Assembly (NCBI GenBank): GCA_963785255.1
Contig: CAWAUR010000002.1
Location: forward strand, 558,001 to 622,000
Length of the DNA stretch: 64,000 nt
DNA from: Bog-159 sp963785255
GTDB lineage: Bacteria; Acidobacteriota; Terriglobia; Bryobacterales; Bryobacteraceae
Reading direction: 5' to 3'
This document shows, one piece after another, positions 1 to 8,037 of this stretch; the first letter of the stretch is position 1; each line of letters begins with the position of its first letter. Position numbers and translations under genes: made by a program. The notes below the pieces were generated by a model. That model was not told where the DNA came from and did not search any database. It saw only the letters and a list, made by a program, of their open reading frames with translations.

Positions 1-323
1 CCTTGAGGGGTCCTCGACCCAGTCGCGATTATCCGCCAGTTGGCCGCGAAGAGTGCTCACGCACAACCGATCATCGCCCAGATTCTTCTGAATTGCCTCC
101 GCAATCGTCGTTGCCTGATCGATAACCGTTCGGCGGTCAACCACGTACACCAGTCGCATCGGCAGGCGCTCCGTCGCGCGCTTGCGAAGCTGCTGAAGCA
201 ACGGGTCTTGCCCATCCCCGTCGGTAGGCGACGCTGCCACCTAAGCGGCTCGTAGCCATTGAAGCCCTTTCCTGCGTCCCTGGTCAGCGCCTTGAAGCTC
301 GTTGATAAGTCGCCTATCTCCAT
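1..323 (-). pseudogene. Decayed 5' end of a Cas3-type CRISPR helicase gene (cut by window edge)
   Basis: Read leftwards from an ATG at 323, the first frame gives a short N-terminus, GYEPLRWQRRL, and then at once a Walker A motif PTGMGKT (ending near 204). In Cas3 proteins of type I-G (formerly I-U) these two motifs are separated by about 15 residues, so a piece seems deleted. After position 204 a second frame carries RLVYVVDRRTVIDQAT and STLRGQLADNRDW to the window edge; these match the next helicase blocks of the same family as I remember them. A stop (TAG) just upstream in the second frame prevents it being a separate gene. I therefore read this as a frameshifted, internally deleted cas3 start. 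The family assignment rests on recalled motifs, not on a search. Any other cas genes would lie to the left of the window. Confidence 0.62.
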
Positions 324-872
324 GAAAGCAGGTCAACCGCCCAACCGCCGAAATCCGCCGGCGGACCGTTCCCCAAAACGATACCACGCGCCCAACGCCA
401 AATACACCGCCAACCCACGTCTCAAACCAAATCACACCGCGACTCCAAAAGCCCCGCCGAACCCATCCCCCAAGTTTTCAATCACCTCCACACCACCACC
501 CCCGCCCAAGCCACCAGCCCCCGCCGCCCGTCGTGCTATCGTCGAATCGCATGAGGATCCCGCCACAAACGCGCAAAGTGTCCCCTAGCCCGCTCAACGC
601 CACTGCGGCCAGGCCAGCTCGCCAGCCGAAGACCAGCCCAGCCCGCAACAACAACACGCTCCAGTCCCCACCAACCCAAACAAAACAAACCAGAAAGAGC
701 TCTGTCCGGCAAAATTGGCTTTGCTCGGTCGAAAAATTTCTTCACCCGCCACCTGCACAATTCTGCACAATTCGGCACAATTCGGCACAGCCCAATCGCC
801 CCCAAAAAACACGAAAGCCCGGCCAGGACAAACCCGGCCGGGCCTCACAACCCGAAATCAGCGCACCTGACG
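324..872. other. Long non-coding stretch with strong strand skew
   Basis: No credible gene is seen in these 549 bases. The + strand is C- and A-rich and poor in G and T through most of it, with runs such as CCACCACCCCCGCCC. Open frames exist only because stops are rare in such sequence, and none shows a recognisable domain. It lies just upstream of the decayed cas3 start, so it may hold its former leader or be degraded coding DNA. Confidence 0.5.
755..790 (+). repeat. 10-bp tandem repeat, about 3.6 copies
   Basis: Three consecutive units of GCACAATTC followed by T or G start at 755, 765 and 775, and a partial unit GCACAG follows at 785. The array sits in non-coding DNA. No function is apparent. 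Confidence 0.8.
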
Positions 873-1109
873 CTAAGCGACCTGCTGAGTCCTATGTTGG
901 CTCAAAATCGCTTCCATCTGGTCTTTCAAACGGAGCTTCAGCTTCTTCAACCGCACTTCTTCCAGTTGTTCCTGGTCGGTCAGGTGCGGCAAAGACTCCA
1001 GCTCGTCCAGCCTCTTCGCGTAATCGCAATGCGTCGCGACGAGCTGGCGAAACTCCGCGTTCGTCTCCATCAGATGCGCTTTATATTGTTCCTGCGCGTT
1101 CCGTTCCAT
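873..1109 (-). CDS. YdcH-like small protein (DUF465)
   Basis: A 78-residue, highly charged, helical protein. The central pattern NAEFRQLVATHCDYAKRLDE, then a short loop with LTDQEQLEEVRLKKLKLRLKD, is the typical two-helix hairpin of the DUF465/YdcH family, whose members are about 70-80 residues long, so the gene looks complete. Members are small cytosolic proteins with no established biochemical role. The gene reads towards the left on the same strand as rimI but 134 bp lies between them, so co-transcription is possible but not shown. Confidence 0.82.
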   Translation of the reverse strand: MERNAQEQYKAHLMETNAEFRQLVATHCDYAKRLDELESLPHLTDQEQLEEVRLKKLKLRLKDQMEAILSQHRTQQVA

Positions 1110-1243
1110 ATGGGGCAGTTCCTCCCAGTGAGGTTGCCACGCCGAGTCGATGGTACCGGGAACGAGGCTCGGTGGGTCATCTTCACTTCATCGGTTTGAG
1201 AAGTGCGGCAAGCCCGTGTGGCCTGCCGTCTACTGTGACGTTA

Positions 1244-1660
1244 TCATGAATGGATCTTCATGACAATAGCGCCTTCGTTGTACTGCGGATAGTATCCGAC
1301 CCGCCGCCCAGCCTCACGAAACCCTAACGATTCGTATAATTTACGAGCTGCCCAATTGGATTCCCGCACCTCCAGCCAGATCGTCCCCTTACATCTCGCG
1401 GCGACCTCCGCCACCATGCGCCGCCCGATGCCCCGCCGCCGGAACGCCGGATCGACCGCCAGATTCAGCAGTTCGCCTTCGTCCTCCGCCACCCGCCGCG
1501 ACACTGCGAATCCCGCCACCTGACCATCGCAAACCGCCACCGTCAGATCGTACTTTGCGTAATCCCGTACGTCCCACTGCGACGCTTCGGGCGATGCCGC
1601 TTGAATCCGCGCAATCGCCTCCAGATCGCCGCCATCTCCCCGCCGCACTTCAAGATGCAA
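1244..1660 (-). CDS. rimI: Ribosomal protein S18-alanine N-acetyltransferase
   Basis: A 138-residue GNAT-fold acetyltransferase of the RimI type, which acetylates the N-terminal alanine of ribosomal protein S18. The acetyl-CoA binding loop RRRGIGR is at residues 74-80, preceded by the strand LLNLAVDP; the conserved LEVRESN strand is at 97-103 and ARKLYESLGF at 105-114. This is the family's normal length. It overlaps the end of the upstream gene (start 2648) by 11 bp, so the two are probably translated from one message. A different GNAT substrate cannot be excluded from sequence alone. Confidence 0.85.
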   Translation of the reverse strand: MHLEVRRGDGGDLEAIARIQAASPEASQWDVRDYAKYDLTVAVCDGQVAGFAVSRRVAEDEGELLNLAVDPAFRRRGIGRRMVAEVAARCKGTIWLEVRESNWAARKLYESLGFREAGRRVGYYPQYNEGAIVMKIHS

Positions 1661-2648
1661 ACCCGACCTCGCCCGCCGCCGTCCGCGTCAGATCCGCCGG
1701 ACAACTTGCCAGCCCACCCTGGATCGCCGCCCAATACCGCACCTCCACGCGGCTCCGCGCCGGAATCCATCGGAATCCCGGCACGCCGAACAAACTCCCG
1801 CGCTCGATCATCTGCCGCCGCGTCTCCGCCATCGGCGATGCGCCGAATTCCATCCCGCGCGTCAGCGTCCGCCCGTTCCAAGGCGGGCTCCTACGACTGT
1901 AGTTTTCCTCCCAAACCCCTAGCCACGCGAAATCCGCGCGCCGCCACAGATACCCCAACGCTACCTGGCTGCCCGGCGACCAAGCCACGAAGTACGCCGT
2001 CTCCCGCGCCGGATCCAGCAAGTGCGCCGCGAACCCGCCCGAAACCGGTGCGTCCGTATACCGCCCGAAATCGCCCAGGCCCGCCTCCAGCACCTCCGAT
2101 TTCACCGTCGGAGCGCGGAACTCCGTCGCGCCTTTCTCCAGAAACGGCGGTCCTAGCGTCACATGCTCCGTCCACGCGATCGGGCGGTCCGTCGCGCTCA
2201 AATTCTCCACTACCTCCACGATCTCAAGCGTCCGCCCGTCGAGCGCGATCCGCCGTTCCACCTGCAACTGCGCCTGCACCAGGCGCGCCCGCCCGGTCAG
2301 CGCGACGTCCGCCGCCGTCAACTCCCAAGCCGCTACCGACGCCTCCCCGTGCACCGTCAACCCCGCCGCCGCTTCCTCCGCCGACGGTGGACCGAAGATG
2401 TCCAGGCACAGGTTGTGCCCCATGATGCCGCTCAGCAGCTTGCTCTCGGAGTCGCTGCCGTATTCCGGATGCCTCCGCGCGTCGTACGTCGAAGGCTCTA
2501 TCGAATCCCAAGGCGGTGTCCACAGCGGATTCACGCCGCTCGCCTTATCCGTGATCGCCGCGATATGCCCGCCTTCCGCAAGCAGCGTCACGCGCACCCA
2601 CTGGTTCTCTATCGACGCCGCCCGCCGTCCACGATATAGCTCTGTCAT
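1650..2648 (-). CDS. Aldose-epimerase-like (galactose mutarotase fold) protein
   Basis: About 332 residues. The fold is suggested by the opening NQWVRVTLLAEGGHIAAIT, a typical 'sugar ring on a beta-sandwich' start, and by WTEHVTLGPPFLE in the middle, where aldose epimerases carry a catalytic or ligand-binding histidine. ATG starts at 2684 and 2666 are also in frame; I prefer 2648 because the conserved part begins a few residues later and it keeps the gene clear of the divergent gene starting at 2661. The 3' end overlaps rimI by 11 bp. Substrate is unknown; many acidobacterial genomes hold several such proteins. Confidence 0.6.
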   Translation of the reverse strand: MTELYRGRRAASIENQWVRVTLLAEGGHIAAITDKASGVNPLWTPPWDSIEPSTYDARRHPEYGSDSESKLLSGIMGHNLCLDIFGPPSAEEAAAGLTVHGEASVAAWELTAADVALTGRARLVQAQLQVERRIALDGRTLEIVEVVENLSATDRPIAWTEHVTLGPPFLEKGATEFRAPTVKSEVLEAGLGDFGRYTDAPVSGGFAAHLLDPARETAYFVAWSPGSQVALGYLWRRADFAWLGVWEENYSRRSPPWNGRTLTRGMEFGASPMAETRRQMIERGSLFGVPGFRWIPARSRVEVRYWAAIQGGLASCPADLTRTAAGEVGFAS

Positions 2649-2660
2649 ATTGGAACTATT

Positions 2661-3236
2661 ATGCATCTCGCATGCCTGTGGCAAGGGTTATGGCTGGCGC
2701 TCGCCCCGTTTTGGGCAGCCGCTCCGTTTTGGGAAGCCACGCCCCCCGCCGATTGGACCGAAGCTCAAATCGACCGCCTGCTCCACGACAGTCCTTGGGC
2801 CGAAATGGCCGATCCCGCGCCCGCCGTGCAGGTCTACCTGGCTACGGCCCGGCCCATGCGCGAAGCCGAGGCCGAGCTCGCCCGCCGCCGCGGCAAGCCG
2901 CTGAACGAAGAGTATCTCGACTATCTCCAACACGAAGGCGCGGATAAGCTGGTGATCGCCATCTCATACAAAAACCTGAATGCCCTGGCCGATGGCGCGG
3001 AAGCGCACCGCATGGAAGAGGAATCCATCATGCGCATCGGCCGCCGCAAGTTCCAAATGGAGGGCCACTTTCCGCCCGTCCCGTCCGACCCCTACCTCCG
3101 CCTGGTTTACCCGCGCGCCGCCACCGAACGCGACAAATCCATCGTCTTCGAGCTCTATCTGCCCGGCTACGGCCCTTATCATGAAGCCGAATTCCGCCTG
3201 CGCGACCTGGTATACAAAGGAAAACCGGAGATGTAG
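2661..3236 (+). CDS. Exported hypothetical protein
   Basis: 191 residues with a hydrophobic N-terminal segment (residues 3-21, LACLWQGLWLALAPFWAAA) that looks like a signal peptide. The mature part is hydrophilic, with PADWTEAQIDRLLHDSPWA near its start and a C-terminal section rich in beta-strand pattern (DKSIVFELYLPGYGPYHEAE). I do not recognise a family. It is divergent from the epimerase-like gene, with only 12 bp between the chosen starts, so both promoters must lie inside the neighbouring coding regions. A family A repeat follows its stop codon within 5 bp. Confidence 0.65.
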   Translation: MHLACLWQGLWLALAPFWAAAPFWEATPPADWTEAQIDRLLHDSPWAEMADPAPAVQVYLATARPMREAEAELARRRGKPLNEEYLDYLQHEGADKLVIAISYKNLNALADGAEAHRMEEESIMRIGRRKFQMEGHFPPVPSDPYLRLVYPRAATERDKSIVFELYLPGYGPYHEAEFRLRDLVYKGKPEM

Positions 3237-3240
3237 GCCT

Positions 3241-3296
3241 GTTACTGAGCCGCGACCAATGGTTACCGAGCCGCGACCGTGAGGGAGCGGTAACCA
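3241..3296 (+). repeat. Family A repeat, partial plus full copy
   Basis: A partial copy GTTACTGAGCCGCGACC (3241-3257) is followed by a full copy in the same orientation. The full copy is bounded by perfect 8-bp inverted ends GGTTACCG and CGGTAACC (3261-3295), so it can fold as a stem with a 19-nt loop. This is the most symmetric copy in the window. Confidence 0.85.
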
Positions 3297-3347
3297 AGCC
3301 CTCCCCCCTGCCAATAAAATCCGACTATACTATGGTCGGAGGACCTA

Positions 3348-3836
3348 ATGGTCTGGTTATCTGTTTTGCTTTTCTTGCAGGCGGCCACGCCGACGCCGCA
3401 AATCGGTCGCGGCCAGCAAATCTTTTTTGCCGACGGCAAATGCGGCACTTGCCACGCGCTGAAAGGACAAGGCACCGCCATCGGACCGGATCTGAAGGTT
3501 TTGGGACGCGTCGGTGTGCGCGCGCTGGTCACCGCCATTCGCGCCACCCGCACCGAGTATGTCGAGACCGTCACGGTGAAAGGCGGCGATACCTTTCCCG
3601 GCATGAAAGCCTCCGGCGACGCCACCACCGTCCAATATTACGATCTGTCGAAGACCCCGCCCGAGTTGCGGAAGTTCGCGCCGGGCGACGTGACGGCCAA
3701 GGCGGAAAACTCGGTCTGGAAGCATCCTCCGGCCGTCGGCGGCTATACCGACCAGCAGCTCGCGGACATCGTCGCCTACATTCGTTGGGTCTCGACGGGT
3801 GACCGTAAAGCCGTCGACCCTTCCGACGTCGAGTAG
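3348..3836 (+). CDS. Class I cytochrome c, exported
   Basis: 162 residues. A short N-terminal hydrophobic segment (VWLSVLLFLQAATP) can act as a signal peptide. One haem-binding motif CGTCH is at about residues 36-40, in the context FFADGKCGTCHALKGQG, and a methionine suited as the axial ligand follows in FPGMKASGD. The C-terminal helix YTDQQLADIVAYIRW is typical of mono-haem cytochromes c. Expected to be a periplasmic electron carrier or a subunit of an oxidoreductase; no partner enzyme is adjacent. The insertion sequence begins 21 bp after its stop codon. Confidence 0.85.
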   Translation: MVWLSVLLFLQAATPTPQIGRGQQIFFADGKCGTCHALKGQGTAIGPDLKVLGRVGVRALVTAIRATRTEYVETVTVKGGDTFPGMKASGDATTVQYYDLSKTPPELRKFAPGDVTAKAENSVWKHPPAVGGYTDQQLADIVAYIRWVSTGDRKAVDPSDVE

Positions 3837-3849
3837 CCGCGCCGGACCA

Positions 3850-3857
3850 CCCTAGCC
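3850..3857. repeat. Left target-site duplication of the insertion sequence
   Basis: CCCTAGCC directly abuts the left inverted repeat and is repeated exactly at 6284-6291 next to the right one. An 8-bp duplication is consistent with IS4-group transposition. Confidence 0.85.
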
Positions 3858-3890
3858 CTGCCCTTTACCCGTAATAACTTCGGGACAAAT
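3858..3890. repeat. Left terminal inverted repeat of the insertion sequence
   Basis: Begins CTGCCCTTTACCCGTAA. The first 17 bases equal the complement of the right end; a shared GGACAAAT follows after a few mismatches. Confidence 0.85.
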
Positions 3891-3891
3891 G

Positions 3892-6223
3892 TCATTCGGC
3901 ATCATCGGAATCCCGCAGTTCGAATCCTTCACACATGAGTAGAAGTTGCGAAAAGCCTTTCCACATCAGTTGGTGACCGGGTTCGGGATCGTTCTTGCGG
4001 CCCAGGTAGCCGCCGACGCGGGCGACGAGGCGCACTGTATCACGCAAGGTTGAAGGCTGTGCGAGCTTTTTTTTTCGCGTAGGCGCGGAGAACCTGCAGC
4101 TCGATATCGGAGAACAGAACTTCGGGCGGCAATTGTGGTGTCTCCCGCCCCAACAGTGTCATCAGCATGATGCGCCAGGCAATGACGAGATTGATCGCGA
4201 TAGCTCGGCGAATGCGCTCAGCGGTCTCATGCGCGATCTGCTCGACGCCGCAACCAGATTTGAGTACTCGATGAAAGTCTTCAATCCGCCACCGCAGACA
4301 GTACCAGCGTAGGCAGGCAACGGCATCTTCCGCCGAGCGAAGGTTGACCGTCGTCAGCAGGAACCACTCCACGGGTGCGATTCCTTCCGGCGGCGACGAT
4401 TCCACTGCATGAATAATCCAGATGTCGATGGGATCTTTGCCGGAATAATACTTGGAGGGACGGAGTTGAATCCGTTGGTAACGCACTTCCAACTCGGCCT
4501 GACGGCTGGGCCTTTTCGCTTTCGCCTTTTTCTTGCTGAGTTTGGGCCGGGCGCTTTGGCGTGGAACGTGGATCTGTACTTTGGTCTGCAAGGGAGCCTG
4601 ACGAACGGCCTCGAAAAGCTTATAAGGTTCATCCATGATCACCCGGTTGTGATTGGCACGCACTAAGAGATCCACTCCAGGGGTGCGGCGTTGTTCCTCG
4701 AACAACTCGAAGAAATCGGCTTCCCGGTCACACACGTTGATCAGTCGTGTCTGGGGCATCTGCGCAGCCACCTCCAGGGTGTCGCGCAAACCCTCGATCC
4801 AGCGGAAGGTGTCTTTTTCCTCGATCGGGATGGTGTAGCTCAAACGCTTGTCGTCGGGCGATTTCAATTCCGGCGCTACGCACTGCGCGCGCAACACGCC
4901 CAACGGCAGTCCGTTGGGCGCCACCGCCAGGGTGGTGTGCAGATGTAGTCCTCGACTCTGCGCCGCTGTTTGATTGGTTCCGATCACCCCCAGACCGGGA
5001 CACTGCGCCAGACTGGAGTAATCCAGATCGCTGCCGTCCTGAATACACAGCACCGTGCGTTGGCCTTTCATGCGCTGAATGGTACGTTGCCGATGCGGCT
5101 GCAAAATGTGCGGCATGCTCACGGCCTCATAGTCGGGATGATCGATGAACCGATAATAGGCCTTGACTGCCGGCCAATCTCCTTCCGCCACGCCCGTGAA
5201 GGCACTGCCCGGTTTGTCTGCCTTCGATTGCGCAATATTCACGAGTCGCTCACTCAATCGCTGGTCACCCAATGGCGCACCCCCGAATTCCTGCTTCGCC
5301 CAATGGTTACCCTCCATGCCATCGGCTGGCCCCAGTTGCCCTAAGCCCGCCCCCGCTGGTAAACCCAAGCGAGTACGGAAATCTTTCTCCAACGGATAGA
5401 CGTATATGTCCTTGATCGTTTCCTCGCACTTGGTGAAACGGTCCTGCCGGCCTCGCCCTTGGGTTTGTCCCACTAGCATCCAGTTCGCCGCCCGATAGCA
5501 GGCGCCGGAAAAACGGGAGGTGTCGACGAAACTCTCCACCAGCCAGGGACGGTAATTGTAGCGCTGTGCGAAATCCTCCACCAGCCGATCCAAACTCATA
5601 CTCAAAAGCCGCGAGGCCAAGTTACGGCACTCCACTGAGGGTCGGATCAGAAACCGGCTCAAGCATACGACCTGGTGCAAATGTGCGCGTCGTTGTTCCG
5701 CGTCCCAACCGATCCAACGGTCTCGCGCGCCTAATTGCAGTGCCGGCGCCGCAAAGCCGAACGCTCCCAGCCAGCCGTGCTCGGAACCAACCAAGTAACG
5801 AATCTGCCGTCCAACCAATGGTCCAGCTTCCTGCGGATGTTCCCGGATCATCAGTTCGTTCCAGGTCCGCATCTGGCCTTCCTGCTTGACCAGGATCAAC
5901 TCTAGTCCGCTCAGCATGCCTACCTCGTCTGGCACGGCTCTTGGTTCCGGGACCGGTTCGGGCAACCGTCGCGGAGTGGGATGGGCCTTTTGAATCTCTG
6001 GCGGCGGGAGTTGGAACCAGCCCTTAGCCTCCAGTTCGCGCAGTGCTTTCAGGCAACCCGCGCGCTGGTTTTGTCCACGCGGGTCTTGAAACCCAAACTC
6101 CTCGCAAAGGAAATCCGCCAACTCGGTCCGCGAAAAAAACTCATCCATCTGCAATAGTTGGCTAACATACTCGATGGTCTCTGGCCGCGACAGCATGCGT
6201 TTGATCTGATTCTGCAGGTCCAC
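3892..6223 (-). CDS. Transposase: DruA-like (DUF4338) domain fused to Tn5/IS4 DDE domain, A9 slippage site near the end
   Basis: The first frame gives 727 residues, ending at 4040. Residues 105-290 resemble the DUF4338 domain of the Druantia protein DruA (WLGAFGFAAPALQLGARDRW, then NLASRLLS and SRFSGACYRAANW). Residues 310-365 look like the Tn5-type N-terminal domain (GDQRLSERLVNIA). The DDE core is clear: D396 in CIQDGSDLDYS, D499 in CDREAD and E648 in a full Y-2-R-3-E-6-K signature (Y641, R644, E648, K655). At 4067-4075 lies a run of nine T (A9 in the message). In the +1 frame after the run the sequence continues RDTVRLVARVGGYLGRK and GHQLMWKGF to a stop at 3892-3894, the C-terminus expected of this family. 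Loss of one A would restore a 776-residue protein, so transcriptional slippage or simple mutation are both possible. Confidence 0.85.
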
Positions 6224-6249
6224 GCGGTCATTATGAACGAGACAAACCT

Positions 6250-6283
6250 ATTTGTCCAGTAATAAGTTACGGGTAAAGGGCAG
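6250..6283. repeat. Right terminal inverted repeat of the insertion sequence
   Basis: Ends TTACGGGTAAAGGGCAG, the complement of the left end, and is followed directly by the target duplicate CCCTAGCC at 6284-6291. Confidence 0.85.
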
Positions 6284-6318
6284 CCCTAGCCACCCTAGCC
6301 ACAATACCGTTCACTTTG

Positions 6319-6396
6319 GTGGGGCAGACCATCGCTTTTCGTGGTCTGCCGCCTTTGGCGACGCGGCAGACGACACAAACCGATCGTCTGCCCCAC
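6319..6396. repeat. Family B hairpin repeat
   Basis: A 78-bp inverted structure: GTGGGGCAGACCATCG at the left and CGATCGTCTGCCCCAC at the right pair at 15 of 16 positions, with inner complementary parts GGTCTGCCGC and GCGGCAGAC. It lies between the insertion sequence and the FAH-family gene. Confidence 0.85.
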
Positions 6397-6449
6397 AAGG
6401 TTCTCCTTAAGCGAACGGCATTGACCCTAGCCGCGCTACAATCACCCAC

Positions 6450-7304
6450 ATGCGGCTAGTCACATTCCAACGCCAGGCCCACCCCGAGCCGGGCGTCCTT
6501 CAGGGCGACGATATCGTCGGTATTCGCAATGCCGGATTCCCGGACGTATTATCGGTTATCCAGGGTGGCGCCGATGCGCTCGACCGCGTGCAGCGCTGGC
6601 TTTTCGATCCGCCATGGAGCGAACTGTGCAAAGCCTCTGAAACTACGTTGCGGGCGCCGTTGATGCGGCCGCCCAAGATCATATGCATCGGCCTGAACTA
6701 TCGCGAGCACGCCCGCGAGACCAAAATGGAACTTCCCGAAGTACCCACCATCTTCGCCAAGTTCCCCAACACTACAATCGGTTGCGGCGAGCCCATCGTG
6801 CTACCTCGGAATTCCACGAAACCCGACTACGAAGCGGAGTTGGCCTTCGTGATCGGCAAGCACGGCCGCCACATTCCAGCCGAGCACTGGCGCGACTACG
6901 TCTTCGGCTACACCAATTTTAACGATGTCAGCGCGCGCGACTTCCAGATGCGCACCTCGCAATGGATGATCGGCAAGACTTTCGATACGTTCGCGCCCAT
7001 GGGACCCGCCATCGTCACCGCCGACGAAATCGCCGATCCGCACACGCTCGATATCGGCACCATCATCAACGGCGAAGTCCTGCAGCACAGCAACACCAAC
7101 GATCTGATCTTCAAGATTCCCGAGCTGATCGCCTACTTATCAAGCGTGTTCACGCTGGAGCCGGGCGATGTGGTCGCCACCGGCACGCCATCCGGTGTGG
7201 GTTTCGCCCGCAAGCCCCCACGCTGGCTGAAGCCCGGCGACGAAGTGATCGTGCGCATCGAAGGTCTGGGCGATCTGCGCAATCCGGTCGTCGCCGAGCA
7301 GTAG
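6450..7304 (+). CDS. Fumarylacetoacetate hydrolase family protein
   Basis: 284 residues, the normal size for FAH-superfamily enzymes that hydrolyse, hydrate or decarboxylate 2-oxo or 1,3-diketo acids. The core begins with KIICIGLNYREHARE (residues 76-90). The metal-binding acids are present: E128 and E130 in DYEAELAFVIG and D159 in TNFNDVSARDFQ. The C-terminal strand LEPGDVVATGTPSGVG is a family hallmark. The N-terminal 70 residues form the usual smaller domain. The MaoC-like gene converges on it with only 8 bp between the stops. The exact substrate cannot be told from sequence. Confidence 0.88.
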   Translation: MRLVTFQRQAHPEPGVLQGDDIVGIRNAGFPDVLSVIQGGADALDRVQRWLFDPPWSELCKASETTLRAPLMRPPKIICIGLNYREHARETKMELPEVPTIFAKFPNTTIGCGEPIVLPRNSTKPDYEAELAFVIGKHGRHIPAEHWRDYVFGYTNFNDVSARDFQMRTSQWMIGKTFDTFAPMGPAIVTADEIADPHTLDIGTIINGEVLQHSNTNDLIFKIPELIAYLSSVFTLEPGDVVATGTPSGVGFARKPPRWLKPGDEVIVRIEGLGDLRNPVVAEQ

Positions 7305-7312
7305 CGCGCGCT

Positions 7313-7762
7313 TTAAGCCGCGCTTCGCTTGAACACCAGCACCTTCGAAGTGAACACCTGCACCGGTTCTCCATTCTGATTGAGTGTGGTGCTGCGGGCC
7401 TTCACAATCGCCTGGTTCGGTTTCGAGCGCGATGGCACGATCTCCAGGATCTCGCTTTCCACATGCAGCGTGTCGCCGGCGCGGGTGGGCCGCGGCCACG
7501 CAATCTCGCCGCCCAATCCGATAATGCCGGCCGCCAGCGGCAATCCGCCGGTGACCATCAGCCGCATGGTGATCGCCGCGGTGTGCCAGCCGCTAGCCGC
7601 CAATCCGCCGAAAATGCTGGCGCCCGCCGCGGCTTCATCCAAATGGAACGGCTGCGGATCGAACTCTTCGGCGAACGCCTTGATACTCTCCGCGTCTAAC
7701 CGATATTCGCCCGAAGTAAACCGCTGCCCCACGCTGAGATCTTCCAGAAATAACCGATCCAT
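7313..7762 (-). CDS. MaoC-family (R)-hydratase-like protein
   Basis: 149 residues with a hot-dog fold pattern. The hydratase signature lies at residues 35-40 (D35, H40 in FDPQPFHLDE) followed by the glycine-rich FGGLAASGWHTAA (51-63). The C-terminal strands SEILEIVPSRSKPNQAIV and VQVFTSKVLVF complete a single hot-dog domain. Family members hydrate enoyl-CoA or related acyl substrates. It faces the FAH-family gene tail to tail. Confidence 0.85.
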   Translation of the reverse strand: MDRLFLEDLSVGQRFTSGEYRLDAESIKAFAEEFDPQPFHLDEAAAGASIFGGLAASGWHTAAITMRLMVTGGLPLAAGIIGLGGEIAWPRPTRAGDTLHVESEILEIVPSRSKPNQAIVKARSTTLNQNGEPVQVFTSKVLVFKRSAA

Positions 7763-7783
7763 CTAACCAATGTATCGCTCATT

Positions 7784-7825
7784 GTGGGGCAGGCACCCTG
7801 CCTGCGGCGGCCTCGTAGGCCGCCT
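7784..7825. repeat. Family B hairpin upstream of rpmH
   Basis: GTGGGGCAGGCACCCTGCC leads into a perfect stem GGCGGCC-TCGTA-GGCCGCC. It ends about 30 bp before the rpmH start; a TATACT at 7833-7838 directly after it could be a -10 element, but no convincing -35 is seen. Confidence 0.8.
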
Positions 7826-7855
7826 GTTGCGCTATACTGGTTATCTTGGAATAAG

Positions 7856-8005
7856 ATGCCGAAACGTACCTTTCAACCGAACAACCGCCGGCGCGCCAAA
7901 ACGCACGGATTCCGCACCCGGATGGAAACCAAGAACGGACGCGCGGTTTTGGCCCGGCGCCGTGCCCGGGGCCGCCACAAGCTCACGGTCAGCTCCGAGA
8001 GGTAA
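7856..8005 (+). CDS. rpmH: 50S ribosomal protein L34
   Basis: 49 residues beginning MPKRTFQPNNRRRAKTHGFR, with GRAVLARRRARGR in the C-terminal half; this is unmistakably L34. ATG at 7856 is the start because the family always begins M(K/P)RTFQP. It heads the classic rpmH-rnpA-yidD-yidC-khpB-mnmE block. No dnaA gene or DnaA-box cluster is seen on its upstream side, where many bacteria carry the replication origin. Confidence 0.97.
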   Translation: MPKRTFQPNNRRRAKTHGFRTRMETKNGRAVLARRRARGRHKLTVSSER

Positions 8006-8037
8006 GCATCCCTGGCTTTCCGAAACGTGTCCGCCTG

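Larger units (their letters stand above)
3858..6283. mobile_element. Complete IS4/Tn5-like insertion sequence with a DruA-like domain in its transposase
   Basis: The 2426-bp element has imperfect inverted ends starting CTGCCCTTTACCCGTAA: left 3858-3890 and right 6250-6283, the inner parts matching less well (GGACAAAT shared). Exact 8-bp direct repeats CCCTAGCC flank it. The single gene nearly fills it: its restored reading frame ends at 3894, next to the left repeat, and its ATG is at 6223, 26 bp from the right repeat. Intact ends and clean target duplication suggest a fairly recent insertion between the cytochrome c gene and the FAH-family gene. Confidence 0.88.

Noticed and set aside
533..1249. 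A 238-codon + strand frame
   Set aside because: Its translation is Pro/Ser/Arg-rich without domains and it is antisense to the YdcH-like gene; the openness reflects strand skew.
7763..7855. Replication origin next to rpmH
   Set aside because: No DnaA-box cluster, AT-rich unwinding region or dnaA gene is present; the gap is filled by a family B hairpin.
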